Below, in pieces: positions 53,578-61,718 of a DNA stretch of 64,000 nucleotides. The notes under the pieces are model-generated. The model had not been told where the DNA came from, did not search any database, and saw nothing but the letters and a program-made list of their open reading frames with translations. Each line of letters starts with the position of its first letter. Position 1 is the stretch's first letter. Made by a program: the position numbers and the translations under genes. Origin of the DNA: Ectobacillus panaciterrae DSM 19096 (GTDB lineage Bacteria; Bacillota; Bacilli; Bacillales; Bacillaceae_G); assembly GCF_000430785.1 (NCBI RefSeq), contig NZ_AUMR01000005.1, positions 1-64,000 of the forward strand, in the 5' to 3' direction.

Positions 53578-53713
53578 CATGCATCAGCATGGACTTTCTT
53601 CTTAAATTATACCGTAACCCATTCTATCATATATAAAACTTCACAACACTAGGAAACTGTTTCTTACTTTATTTTCGAAATATTTTGTATTTATATTCCT
53701 TTCTATTAATAGT

Positions 53714-55030
53714 ATGATTAAATTAGGGTCACAACTTCAAAAAAAGGGGGGGACGGCGCTGAAGCTCTTTATCGTACATCTCTTCTTAAATGTCCTATTC
53801 ATCATCGTTATCATTTTGCTGTACCACTTATTTTGGGTGCGACAGGGGAAGAACCATCCGAAATGGAATGCGTTTGTGTTTATTCTGCTTTGCATAGCGG
53901 CCACCTTTATGTGCCTTACCTTTGCAGCAGAGCCTTTTGACGGCTTTCGCTTCGATTTGCGCCATATAGTGCTCATTATCAGCACACTTGCGGGCGGACC
54001 GATAGCAGGCGGGATTGTTTGGGCTGTTACGAACATATATCGGGGAATTTTAGGAGGAGACGGCGTACTGCCTTCTTTATTGCTCTCATCACTTTTATAC
54101 ATATTGCTTCTTCTTACGTATCAGACTTTTCTAAAAGTAAATCTCGTGAAAAAAATCGCCCTCGCGATACTTGTGAGCGTCATTTTCACCTTAGGATGGA
54201 TTCTTTTCTTTGCAGCCCACGCGGGCCATCCTGATTCCTATATAAAATATATTACGGTGTACGAGCTGTGCAACGTATTTGGAACAATGGTGACGCTGTA
54301 TTTAATAGAAGTTTTAAACTCCCAAGTCAAGCTGCAGGAGGAATTGATTAATGCAGAAAAATTTCAGCTGATCGGCGAAATGGCGGCTTCGATTTCTCAT
54401 GAAATACGAAATCCCCTCACCTCTACAAGAGGGTTCTTACAGCTGCTGCAGTCAGATATCTGTTCGGAGGATGAACGAAAGGTATACTTAGACATTGCGC
54501 TTAATGGCATTGACCAGGCAAATCATGTGCTCACCGATTATTTAACATTCGCAAAACCGAGTATAGATAAAGTACAAGTTCTCGATATAGAGAAAGAGCT
54601 ATTCAGCACAATTTCTCTCATTACCCCGCTGGCGAATTTTTCAAATGTCATCATTCAATACGATAAATCGGACGATCTGTTTTTCATTCACGGAGAAAGG
54701 CAAAAGCTGCATCAATGCCTGCTCAATATTCTGAAAAACTGTATTGAAGCAATGCCAAAGGGCGGTGTGTTAGCAATTTCTGTGTCTCAAAAGCATGAAG
54801 TGATTGAACTGTTAATTGAAGATACGGGAATCGGCATGAACGTAGAACAGCTGAATCGTCTCGGTTCGCCGTTTTATTCCACAAAAGAAAAAGGAACTGG
54901 GCTTGGGATGATGGTTGTGTTCAGCGTTATGAAAGCAATGAACGGCACCATCCGTATTACAAGTAAATTGAATGACGGCACAAAGTTCGCTTTATGTTTT
55001 CCCGATGCAGCAAATACAAAAAAAGCATAA
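53714..55030 (+). CDS. Sporulation-type sensor histidine kinase (5TM-LYT, HisKA)
   Basis: A 438-residue kinase. The N-terminal part has five or six helices with the 5TMR-LYT signature AGGPIAGGIVWAVTNIYRGILGGDG. Then HisKA (EMAASISHEIRNPLTSTRGF, His at about residue 233) and HATPase_c (LLNILKNCIEAMPKGG, EDTGIGM, EKGTGLGMMV). This layout is that of KinB-like kinases feeding the Spo0A phosphorelay. No response regulator gene is adjacent. The ATG at 53714 lacks a ribosome site, while a very strong one (AAAAAAAGGGGGGG) lies 8 nt before CTG 53759, so the true start may be this CTG. Confidence 0.85.
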   Translation: MIKLGSQLQKKGGTALKLFIVHLFLNVLFIIVIILLYHLFWVRQGKNHPKWNAFVFILLCIAATFMCLTFAAEPFDGFRFDLRHIVLIISTLAGGPIAGGIVWAVTNIYRGILGGDGVLPSLLLSSLLYILLLLTYQTFLKVNLVKKIALAILVSVIFTLGWILFFAAHAGHPDSYIKYITVYELCNVFGTMVTLYLIEVLNSQVKLQEELINAEKFQLIGEMAASISHEIRNPLTSTRGFLQLLQSDICSEDERKVYLDIALNGIDQANHVLTDYLTFAKPSIDKVQVLDIEKELFSTISLITPLANFSNVIIQYDKSDDLFFIHGERQKLHQCLLNILKNCIEAMPKGGVLAISVSQKHEVIELLIEDTGIGMNVEQLNRLGSPFYSTKEKGTGLGMMVVFSVMKAMNGTIRITSKLNDGTKFALCFPDAANTKKA

Positions 55031-55041
55031 CATGCAGCGAT

Positions 55042-55110
55042 ATGTCTAGCTCCACCTTTTAGGCGTAGAACCTTAGCTTCTGCGCCTAAAAGGTTCCGCT
55101 CTTCTTATTT
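55042..55110. repeat. Repeat family C, short copy C6 (inverted)
   Basis: TGTCTAGCTCCACCTTTTAG ... GCGTAGAACCTTAGCTTCTGCGC ... CTAAAAGGTTCCGCTCTTCTT: the two ends of family C around a shortened hairpin. It also acts as a possible terminator for the kinase and reaches into the stop of the gene at 55105. Confidence 0.65.
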
Positions 55111-55218
55111 TTTCTCTTCCCCTGCAAGCTCAGCAAAAGATTTCACTTTGCCGTGGGGCTGCTGGTTTTCTTTTCGTGCTTTCCACTGTCTTGCTTTTTC
55201 ACGCTTTTTATCACTCAT
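55105..55218 (-). CDS. Very small basic protein, DUF6254-like (37 aa)
   Basis: MSDKKREKARQWKARKENQQ then PHGKVKSFAELAGEEKK. The basic N-terminus and the PHGKVKSF block are conserved in a family of tiny Bacillaceae proteins. AAGGAG lies 10 nt before ATG 55218. Function unknown. Confidence 0.75.
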   Translation of the reverse strand: MSDKKREKARQWKARKENQQPHGKVKSFAELAGEEKK

Positions 55219-55344
55219 AGATGAACATCTCCTTACAACTGTTGTCTTCTTTAGAATGGCACAGAATAAGAAAAATATGCTTTATGAAATACCTTTATCC
55301 CAGTGATGTATGAATTGTTCTTCCGCCGTCAAGAACGGGTATAA

Positions 55345-55376
55345 GAAAACGGCTCAGGCATACAACCTGAGCCGTT
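55345..55376 (-). terminator. Terminator of the DinB-family gene
   Basis: Stem ACGGCTCAGG / CCTGAGCCGT with a loop of 7-8 nt and flanking A/T runs. Confidence 0.88.
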
Positions 55377-55378
55377 CT

Positions 55379-55912
55379 TTATTTTCGCAATAAAGCCCGC
55401 TTCGCTTCTTGTATTTGCTCCAAATGACGCTGCTCATGAAGGTCAAGAAACTCCAGCCATTGGTATAAGCTTAACTCGCCGAATACAGGGTGCTGAAGCG
55501 ATTTTTCAAACAAGTCTTGTTCATCCGTCACACTGTGCAGCATATGGAACAGCTTATCGCGGGAAGACTGCAGCAGTGTGCAAATTTGCTCCCGCTTCAT
55601 AATCGTTTCTGTCGGCTTCATTTGATCGGGCACTTCTCTTTTATGTGTACGATCTGCTGTCAAATGAACAGGCTTCAATGCCACATCTTTTCGCTCGCTT
55701 TTATGAAGAGCATACGTAATGCCGGATGTAACAGCTTGCTCTACTAAATGAAGGTGATGCAGGTTTTGCACAATGCTCCACTTTTCCCGTCTCGGCTTTT
55801 CGTTTAACTGTGTATCGCTTAATCCATCCAGCTCTTGAATGACCGTTTCTCTTGTGGATGACAGCGCCTTTAAAATTGTTTTCACACTTGCATTCGTCTT
55901 TTGATTTACCAT
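55379..55912 (-). CDS. DinB-family protein
   Basis: A 177-residue four-helix DinB/YfiT-like protein. Metal-binding histidines are suggested by WSIVQNLHHLHLVEQAV and by LEFLDLHEQRHLEQI near the C-terminus, typical of thiol-dependent S-transferases of this fold (bacillithiol in Bacillaceae). AAGGGGGG precedes ATG 55912. Single gene between two terminators. Confidence 0.88.
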   Translation of the reverse strand: MVNQKTNASVKTILKALSSTRETVIQELDGLSDTQLNEKPRREKWSIVQNLHHLHLVEQAVTSGITYALHKSERKDVALKPVHLTADRTHKREVPDQMKPTETIMKREQICTLLQSSRDKLFHMLHSVTDEQDLFEKSLQHPVFGELSLYQWLEFLDLHEQRHLEQIQEAKRALLRK

Positions 55913-55935
55913 ATCTTCTTCCCCCTTTATACAAA

Positions 55936-55966
55936 AAGGGGTGCCCCGCAGAAAGAAGCACCCCTA
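55936..55966 (-). terminator. Terminator of the M3 peptidase gene
   Basis: Stem AGGGGTGC / GCACCCCT with a loop of 13 nt and, on the minus strand, a TTTTTGT tail. It lies about 110 nt after the peptidase stop. Confidence 0.75.
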
Positions 55967-56074
55967 AAATCAACTCATTCAAGTATATAGGAGTTCTTCC
56001 TATAGCTTTCCTTTATTATCCCATGAATGAGAGTGAAAGTCGATGTGTAATAAGTCAGAAAATTGAATTAATTA

Positions 56075-57769
56075 TTACATTTTTGTGTCATCTACGCTGT
56101 CCAGCCATGTCTGAATCTCCTGCACAACAGATTCAACACATCCCTCTTCAAACGGAGATTGTAAATTCGCGACCTCTACAAGCTCTAAGAATGACTTGCT
56201 TCCGCCTTGCTGACAAAGGTTCACATAGTCGCTCCAAGCTGCTTCCCGTTCTTCACGCGAACGCTTCCAGAATTGGAACGCACAAATTTGCGCCAGCGTA
56301 TAGTCGATATAATAGAACGGTGAATTATAAATATGCCCTTGACGCTGCCAAAAACCGCCGTGTTCTAAGTATGCGTTATCTGCATAATCGCGGTGCGGCA
56401 AATACTTTTTCTCAATGCTGCGCCATGCCTGCTTGCGCTCCGCAGGCGTTGCATCCGGATTTTCATACACAAAGTGCTGGAACTCATCCACCGTCACGCC
56501 ATACGGCAAAAACAGCAAGGCAGAGCTTAAATGAGAGAAGTAATATTTCTCTGTATCTTCTTTGAAGAACAGCTCCATCCACGGCCATGTGAAGAACTCC
56601 ATGCTCATGGAATGAATCTCGCACGCTTCATATGTCGGCCAATAGTATTCCGGAACGGCAAAGCCACGGCTTTCATACACTTGAAACGCATGACCGGCTT
56701 CATGTGTCAGAACGTCAATATCGCCGGATGTACCGTTAAAGTTAGAGAAAATAAATGGCGCTTTATAGTTTTCAATATATGTACAATAACCGCCGCCCGC
56801 TTTCCCCTTTTTCGCTACAAGATCCATTAGATTGTTGTCGAGCATGAATGTGAAAAATGCATTTGTTTCCTCTGAAAGCTCGCTGTACATCTTTTTGCCG
56901 TTTTCCACAATCCACTCGGGACTGCCCTTTGGCACAGGGTTCCCGGACGGATATTCAAAGCCTTCATCATAAAATTTAAGCTTATCAACACCGATGCGGG
57001 CTTCTTGACGTTCGCGAAGCTTCGTTGCAAGCGGCACGATATATTCCAGCACTTGCTTTCGATAATTCGCGACCATTTCGGCGTTATAATCTGTACGATA
57101 CATTCTTACGTAGCCAAGCTCCACAAAGTTTTGAAATCCAAGCTTTTTCGCAATGGATGTGCGCACTTTTACAAGCTTATCATAAATGTCATCGAGTTCT
57201 GCTTCATGCTCGGCCAAAAATCCGTAAAGCTCGGCACTCGCACGCTTTCTCATATCCCGGTCTTTATGCTGCATGAACGGAGCGAGCTGAGAAAGCGTAC
57301 GCTCTTCTCCTTCAAATTCGATTTTGGCTGATGCAAGAAGCTTCGTATATTGTGAAGATAATTTATTTTCTGTTTGCAGGTCTGCCAGCACTTCATCGGA
57401 ATATGTTTTTAATTCGCATTCTGCCAATGCAAACAGCTGGCTTCCGTACTTATCCTCCAACTCCTGACGATACGCTGAGCCTCCGAGTTCCTTGTAATAT
57501 CTGCTCACATACCCTTTTAATACAGGCATAGTTTCATCAAAAAAGTCCTGCTCACCTTTGTAAAAATCATCATTCGTATCAATCGTGTGGCGTACATGGC
57601 AAAGATTTGCCATCGTATTGTAGTCGTTGCGGATTTCGTTAATGCGTTCCATTGCCTGTTCCTGTTCCTGGGCAGAAGAAGCACTTGAAAATTGCTGCAG
57701 CGCGTCTGTAAATCTATTCTCGATCACTTTCATATCTGGTCTTGTGTATACATATTTTTCAAAGCTCAT
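56075..57769 (-). CDS. M3-family oligoendopeptidase
   Basis: A 564-residue zinc peptidase of the oligoendopeptidase F group. The zinc motif is DVLTHEAGHAFQVYESRG at about residues 330-350, with the third ligand Glu in YEACEIHSMSMEFFTWPWME. The N-terminal two thirds are helical. It cleaves short peptides in the cytoplasm. GAGGTGA lies before the ATG. It stands alone, after the MarR-type gene. Confidence 0.92.
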   Translation of the reverse strand: MSFEKYVYTRPDMKVIENRFTDALQQFSSASSAQEQEQAMERINEIRNDYNTMANLCHVRHTIDTNDDFYKGEQDFFDETMPVLKGYVSRYYKELGGSAYRQELEDKYGSQLFALAECELKTYSDEVLADLQTENKLSSQYTKLLASAKIEFEGEERTLSQLAPFMQHKDRDMRKRASAELYGFLAEHEAELDDIYDKLVKVRTSIAKKLGFQNFVELGYVRMYRTDYNAEMVANYRKQVLEYIVPLATKLRERQEARIGVDKLKFYDEGFEYPSGNPVPKGSPEWIVENGKKMYSELSEETNAFFTFMLDNNLMDLVAKKGKAGGGYCTYIENYKAPFIFSNFNGTSGDIDVLTHEAGHAFQVYESRGFAVPEYYWPTYEACEIHSMSMEFFTWPWMELFFKEDTEKYYFSHLSSALLFLPYGVTVDEFQHFVYENPDATPAERKQAWRSIEKKYLPHRDYADNAYLEHGGFWQRQGHIYNSPFYYIDYTLAQICAFQFWKRSREEREAAWSDYVNLCQQGGSKSFLELVEVANLQSPFEEGCVESVVQEIQTWLDSVDDTKM

Positions 57770-57850
57770 CGTCTCACCTCTATTTTAAATTCGAAGTTAT
57801 TGCTACATCCTGTATTATTCCATACCGTTTTGAAATCCCCTTTTCTCTGT

Positions 57851-57883
57851 AAAAAACTTTAAGAGAAGCTCTCAAAGTTTTTT
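57851..57883 (-). terminator. Terminator after the MhqR-like gene
   Basis: Stem AAAAAACTTT(AA)GAGAAG / CTCTC(A)AAGTTTTTT, imperfect, T-run on both strands. Confidence 0.75.
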
Positions 57884-57939
57884 ATGAAATCGTTTGGCAC
57901 AATTTCAGGCCGTTTATGTTTGCAGCGCAAAAGAGCTCA

Positions 57940-58419
57940 TCACGATGCGTCATTCGAATCTTCAGTTTTTCCAGGGATATGATACTTTCCGATTTTTTTC
58001 AATAATGCAAGCAGCTCTTGCTTCTCATCCGCCGCAAGTACAGAAAGAGCTTCATACAGCTTCTCTTCATGAAGAGGAAAAATTTCCGCCATAAGCTCTC
58101 GTCCTTTCGTTGTCAGCTCTGCAAAAATAACACGGCGGTCGTAGCCGCACGGTTTTCTTACTGCAAGCTCCTTTTTCTCCAGCTTGTCTACAACATATGT
58201 AATACTGCCGCTAGCAATCAAGATTTTTTCACCGATTTGCTGAAGCGGCTGATTTCCTTTATGATACAAAAGCTCCAGTACTGCAAACTCCGTCGGATTC
58301 AGTCCATAGCTTTGAGCAGACCGGTTCGATATGTCCATCAACGCGCGCTGAACACGGGACAAAGCAATAAATACTTTAAGCGATAATCCAACATCTTCTT
58401 TTTCATATGACAGACTCAT
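57940..58419 (-). CDS. mhqR: MarR-family regulator, MhqR-like
   Basis: A 159-residue winged-helix regulator. The central block NPTEFAVLELLYHKGNQPLQ, QIGEKILIASGSITYVVDKLEKKELAVRKP and GYDRRVIFAELT is close to MhqR (YkvE) of B. subtilis, which represses quinone and catechol detoxification genes. Twelve C-terminal residues (GKTEDSNDAS) exceed the usual length. A palindrome just upstream is a probable operator. No quinone dioxygenase or azoreductase gene lies next to it, though a quinone reductase is at 35228. Confidence 0.82.
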   Translation of the reverse strand: MSLSYEKEDVGLSLKVFIALSRVQRALMDISNRSAQSYGLNPTEFAVLELLYHKGNQPLQQIGEKILIASGSITYVVDKLEKKELAVRKPCGYDRRVIFAELTTKGRELMAEIFPLHEEKLYEALSVLAADEKQELLALLKKIGKYHIPGKTEDSNDAS

Positions 58420-58442
58420 GTATTCTCATCCTTTTAATTTAA

Positions 58443-58464
58443 AATATCTCAAAGTAAAGATATT
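58443..58464. promoter_or_regulatory. MhqR-like operator
   Basis: Inverted repeat AATATCT-N8-AGATATT, 23 bp before the regulator start. It resembles the MhqR box (TATCTcgaAtcgAGATA) and suggests autoregulation. Confidence 0.65.
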
Positions 58465-58628
58465 ATAACGGAAACAATTGGAAAATGTCAATATATTTCC
58501 CATATATACCCATTGTGAATGCAATTTGCAACTTCAACTTCTTTAAAGAAAAAACGACAAAAATATTATTTTTTTACGCTAAAGTTTTATATACTAGTAT
58601 AAATAATAAACTAAAGGGAGCAGTCGCT

Positions 58629-58958
58629 GTGAATTCAATTGCACGAACCGTTTTGTCATACGTGTTGTTCGTTATTCTCCCTACCGCTATTGTATGTGCG
58701 CTTCTCCTTGCCTATCATACGATAAACATGCAAAAAGAAAATGAAGCAGATGCACAAAATGTATATGATGTAAAAGACATTGTGAAAGAAGTATCGCTCA
58801 TTATTCAGTCTGAGGCGAATTTGCATGGTGTTTCTCTTCTCACCTTAATGGAAAATAAACCGATTCAAATTCAATGCTCGAAAGACCATATGAAACAAGT
58901 AATTTTAAATATCACGAAAAATGCCTTCGAGGTGCAGAACCAGAGGTTTTCCGCTTAA
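58629..58958 (+). pseudogene. Histidine kinase remnant cut by repeat C
   Basis: GTG 58629 (AAAGGGAG upstream) starts a protein with one membrane helix (VLSYVLFVILPTAIVCALLL), then a short piece of a kinase domain, KDIVKEVSLIIQSEANLHGV and MKQVILNITKNAFE, the N-box of the ATPase domain. The phospho-acceptor histidine region is missing, and after Phe-Glu the reading runs into a repeat C fragment (GAGGTGCAGAACCAGAGG, 58929-58946) and stops. Both an internal deletion and a 3' truncation are seen. Lies beside a Spo0E-like gene. Confidence 0.75.
58920..58958. repeat. Repeat family C, fragment at the end of a broken kinase gene
   Basis: CCTTCGAGGTGCAGAACCAG then AGGTTTTCCGC matches the left arm of C3. 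The rest of the element is absent, suggesting recombination between two C copies deleted the kinase's 3' end. Confidence 0.7.
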
Positions 58959-58974
58959 TACTTTCTTGCCTTTT

Positions 58975-59006
58975 AAAAAAATCCCTCCGGCCGGAGGGAT
59001 TTTTGC
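58975..59006. terminator. Bidirectional terminator
   Basis: Stem AAAAATCCCTCCGG / CCGGAGGGATTTTT with no loop bases to spare; ends the Spo0E-like gene and the kinase remnant. Confidence 0.88.
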
Positions 59007-59012
59007 ATGCTA

Positions 59013-59300
59013 TTATAACTTTAAAAGGCTGGCAAACATGGATTGAATTGCGGCCTTTGAAAGAAATTCTCTTTTCTTCAGAAGCGTGCTGGTGAGAAAT
59101 ATGCTAATTCCCGAAGGCTTGTCCATTTTCTCTTTATAACGCTGATATTCTAAAATTAACACGTCCAGTTCCTGGCTCGTTTGAATCGTTTCGGAGCTGT
59201 TAAACCCTGTTTGTAATCCGAGTTCAATCATTTCTTCCTGTTTTACCTTAATTTCCAACAACAGCTTGTCCATCACATACTTTCTTCTTGCCGTGAACAT
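59013..59300 (-). CDS. Spo0E-like phosphatase regulator, with C-terminal extension
   Basis: A 95-residue protein. The first 60 residues fit the Spo0E family of small helical hairpins that dephosphorylate Spo0A~P: LLLEIKVKQEEMIELGLQTG and the signature SQELDVLILEYQRYK. A further 30 residues (ISIFLTSTLLKKREFLSKAA...) are unusual. Start ATG 59300 has GGAGAAGGGAGAG upstream. Next to the histidine kinase remnant, a sensible context for phosphorelay control. Confidence 0.78.
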   Translation of the reverse strand: MFTARRKYVMDKLLLEIKVKQEEMIELGLQTGFNSSETIQTSQELDVLILEYQRYKEKMDKPSGISIFLTSTLLKKREFLSKAAIQSMFASLLKL

Positions 59301-59626
59301 GAGTCTCTCCCTTCTCCTTCTCCCCAATATCTTTACGAAGCAATACGTTGTTATATGTACAATCAGCCATTTATCTGCAATCCCTATAATTTACAATTTT
59401 TTAACCTCACCTTGAGAATTATTACAAATAATTCTATCTTTGTAAATACATTCGCAATAATAGACAATTTTTTCGTTCGTTTTTTTCCATACTTTCAAAA
59501 GAACTGCATGACTCCTTATATTTTTCAACTTTCCCCATATCCATCTCGACATTTTGTGCGATTACATTCGTTACAAATTGCAAAAACTAACAAAAACTCA
59601 CATTCTTTACACAGGGGTGATAACAA
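59301..59626. other. Intergenic AT-rich region
   Basis: 326 bp between the divergent Spo0E-like and polysaccharide deacetylase genes. It must contain both promoters; I see no gene and could not assign promoter boxes. Confidence 0.4.
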
Positions 59627-60394
59627 TTGAGAAAGCTTTTTTTAGCTGTTTGTATGTTCAGCTTTGCCTTAGTCCCTTCTATTGCTTCAGCTAAAACCAA
59701 TCATCAGGTTGCTATCGTGATTGATGATTTCGGCAACAATATGAAGGGAACAGATAAAATGCTCTCCCTGCCTATTCCGTTAACAGCTGCCGTTATGCCG
59801 TTTCTTCCTTCTACAAAAGAGGATGCCGAGCTGGCGCATAAGAAGGGGTACGAGGTTATTGTCCACTTGCCGATGGAGCCTATTAAAGGAAAGAAAAGCT
59901 GGCTTGGACCAAACGCCATTACAACGGATTTAAGTGATGAAGAAATTCGGAAGAGGGTTGAAATGGCCATTAAAGACGTGCCATTTGCGATTGGAATGAA
60001 CAATCATATGGGGTCAAAAGCTACCGCCGATACAAGAGTCATGCGGATTGTGCTTGCCGTTTGCAAAGAACATGGTTTCTTCTATTTAGACAGCAAAACA
60101 AATCCGAAAAGCGTCGTTCGAAAGACGGCAAAGGAAGCAGGGGTGCCCGTTATTGAGAATAAATTATTTTTTGATGATGTGTATACGCATGCCCACGTTG
60201 CCAAACAAGCAAATCTGCTGCTGCAAAAAACAAAGGAAGAGCCTGTGATGATCGCAATCGGTCACGTCGGCCCTCCCGGTGAAATTACCTCAAGTGTAAT
60301 TGCTTCCTATATTCCAAAAATCAAACAGGAAGCAAACTTTGTATTCGTTTCGCAGCTGCTGCCCCCTCGTCCGCCTTTGTTTTCGCCGAATTAA
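59627..60394 (+). CDS. Secreted divergent polysaccharide deacetylase
   Basis: A 255-residue exported protein. The signal peptide is RKLFLAVCMFSFALVPSIAS with cleavage after SIASA. The mature part is the divergent polysaccharide deacetylase (YibQ-like) fold: VAIVIDDFGNN, VIVHLPMEP, GMNNHMGSKAT, FYLDSKT and IAIGHVGPPGE, so the metal-binding Asp and His positions are present. Start TTG 59627 with GGGGTGA upstream. Substrate is probably a wall or capsule sugar. Confidence 0.86.
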   Translation: MRKLFLAVCMFSFALVPSIASAKTNHQVAIVIDDFGNNMKGTDKMLSLPIPLTAAVMPFLPSTKEDAELAHKKGYEVIVHLPMEPIKGKKSWLGPNAITTDLSDEEIRKRVEMAIKDVPFAIGMNNHMGSKATADTRVMRIVLAVCKEHGFFYLDSKTNPKSVVRKTAKEAGVPVIENKLFFDDVYTHAHVAKQANLLLQKTKEEPVMIAIGHVGPPGEITSSVIASYIPKIKQEANFVFVSQLLPPRPPLFSPN

Positions 60395-60416
60395 GAGAGG
60401 AGAATTCTCCTCTCTT
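60393..60416. terminator. Terminator after the deacetylase gene
   Basis: Stem AAGAGAGGAGAA / TTCTCCTCTCTT, fully complementary. Confidence 0.85.
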
Positions 60417-60516
60417 AAATACGGTCTACACGGCTTACACGAAAGTCTTTCTTTTCTAATTTTGCAATTAGCTTTTCAAGATGTGCATCTTCTAAATCAT
60501 CCATTTGGTTGCACAT
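60415..60516 (-). pseudogene. Short reading frame joined to a repeat A fragment
   Basis: The frame MCNQMDDLEDAHLEKLIAKL then EKKDFRVSRVDRI ends at 60415. The 28 C-terminal codons look like a helical, coding-type sequence, but upstream of codon 5 the DNA is repeat A. It is most likely the 3' tail of a gene whose 5' part was lost when the repeat recombined; a 33-residue protein made from it cannot be ruled out. Confidence 0.5.
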
Positions 60517-60556
60517 AGCACATGGACATGTCGAATTTATCATTCACTCATATATA
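60507..60556. repeat. Repeat family A, right-end fragment
   Basis: GTTGCACATAGCACATGGAC then ATGTCGAATTTATCATTCAC and TCATATATA match the last 50 bp of A1. The left 130 bp are missing. Confidence 0.85.
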
Positions 60557-60607
60557 GATCCCGAAATTAAAACGCTTACATTTCTCGTAGTTCCTGATAG
60601 TAAAAAC

Positions 60608-60640
60608 ACTCTTTAGGCAGCTTACCTAAGGAGTGTTAGT
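60608..60640 (-). terminator. Terminator of the MtnB-like gene
   Basis: Stem AACACTCTTTAGG / CCTAAGGAGTGTT with a few mismatches and, on the minus strand, a TTTTTA tail. Confidence 0.8.
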
Positions 60641-60644
60641 TTCG

Positions 60645-61274
60645 TTAGATGACAGAGCTTCGCGCGCCTTTAATCATCAATAATTTAACATGATAATTCA
60701 TTAAGTATTCCAAGCCTTCAAGCCACTTCTTTGTTTCCTCCGGCTTGCTTGCCCAAACAATAAGGCCGTAATTTTCTACTAAGACGGCGCCGCGGCTCGA
60801 TGTAAAGGAAGGCACTTCCTCTTCAAACAAGGTTGCAAACGCCTGCTCATTTTCAACAATAGGAATCGTAATAGTTTCAATCCCTTCTCGTCCGAATACG
60901 CGCGTTACGTTCTTTCGTTCAAACGTCACTTCCTTCTGATCGCCGTATATTTCTGAAACGAGGTGGCAGTCTACAGTTTGAACCTGCAGCACGCAGCCTG
61001 CTTCTGTTTTCTTGTATACATTAGCATGCAAAGAAGATTCGGAGGCCGGCTTTTCTGTTGCTTCAAATACAGGTTCACACGACGCGTTCACCACAATGAA
61101 ATCATCTTCCGCATATAACCCTTTGTCTTTTCCTTCAGCATTAATTAAGAACGTAAGCGGCTCATCGGAAGCACGCATAGATAAACTGATTTTCGTTCCA
61201 TAGAACCAGTCGCGCAAAGCAAGCTCCATCTTAATATCACTTAATTCCTTCCACTTTCTAAGAAAAAATAACAT
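60645..61274 (-). CDS. MtnB-like class II aldolase-fold protein lacking metal ligands
   Basis: A 209-residue relative of methylthioribulose-1-phosphate dehydratase (methionine salvage). It keeps the framework: KWKELSDIKMELALRDWF, SDEPLTFLINAEGKDKGLYA, EAGCVLQVQTVD, TIPIVENE and YEYLM-like ending. In active MtnB the zinc is held by H-x-H in CVLHVHT and by the His of NHG; here these read LQVQT and NYG, and the GN of SGNIS is lost too. It is therefore probably not a dehydratase and may be a binding or regulatory protein, or a gene in decay although the frame is intact. GTGAAAGG precedes the ATG. Confidence 0.78.
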   Translation of the reverse strand: MLFFLRKWKELSDIKMELALRDWFYGTKISLSMRASDEPLTFLINAEGKDKGLYAEDDFIVVNASCEPVFEATEKPASESSLHANVYKKTEAGCVLQVQTVDCHLVSEIYGDQKEVTFERKNVTRVFGREGIETITIPIVENEQAFATLFEEEVPSFTSSRGAVLVENYGLIVWASKPEETKKWLEGLEYLMNYHVKLLMIKGARSSVI

Positions 61275-61465
61275 CCTTTCACCCCCGTATAATTTTGCTG
61301 CAGTGTATTTTTTATATATTAACGTTCCTACTTTAAAGTTTTTTGATAATTCTCAAAATTTAATTGAATTATCACATGAGAAGGACCTTTTTGTCAATAA
61401 GTTTTCTGATGGTTTAGACAATTATTTCCTAAAAAATATTTTATTGAAAAAGATACAGAATAAAT

Positions 61466-61489
61466 AAAAAAGCCCTTAAAAGGCTTTCT
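61466..61489 (-). terminator. Terminator overlapping the small gene's stop
   Basis: On the minus strand AAGCC-TTTTAA-GGGCTT followed by TTTTTA. Confidence 0.75.
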
Positions 61490-61598
61490 TTTGCACGCTT
61501 ATTTTCAAAATTTCCTGCTTCTCTTTTTCACTGATAATTTGCAGCTTTTGCAGCAGTTTTGCATAAAATTCAATTTTCCCCTGTGTCCGCTGATTCAT
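61476..61598 (-). CDS. Small helical hypothetical protein (40 aa)
   Basis: MNQRTQGKIEFYAKLLQKLQ then IISEKEKQEILKISVQKKAF. Likely two amphipathic helices. GAAGGGGAC lies before ATG 61598 and the stop is embedded in a terminator, which supports a real gene. Short proteins with the IEFYAKLLxK pattern occur in Bacillaceae; role unknown. Confidence 0.62.
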   Translation of the reverse strand: MNQRTQGKIEFYAKLLQKLQIISEKEKQEILKISVQKKAF

Positions 61599-61718
61599 AC
61601 CCGTCCCCTTCTTTCCTTTAGTCAACTTTTTTTCTCATAGTAAAGTATATGAAAGGCCGCTTGAAAAGTGTACAAAAAGTTGCTTACAAACAACTTCTTC
61701 AGAAACATTTTGTTTCCA

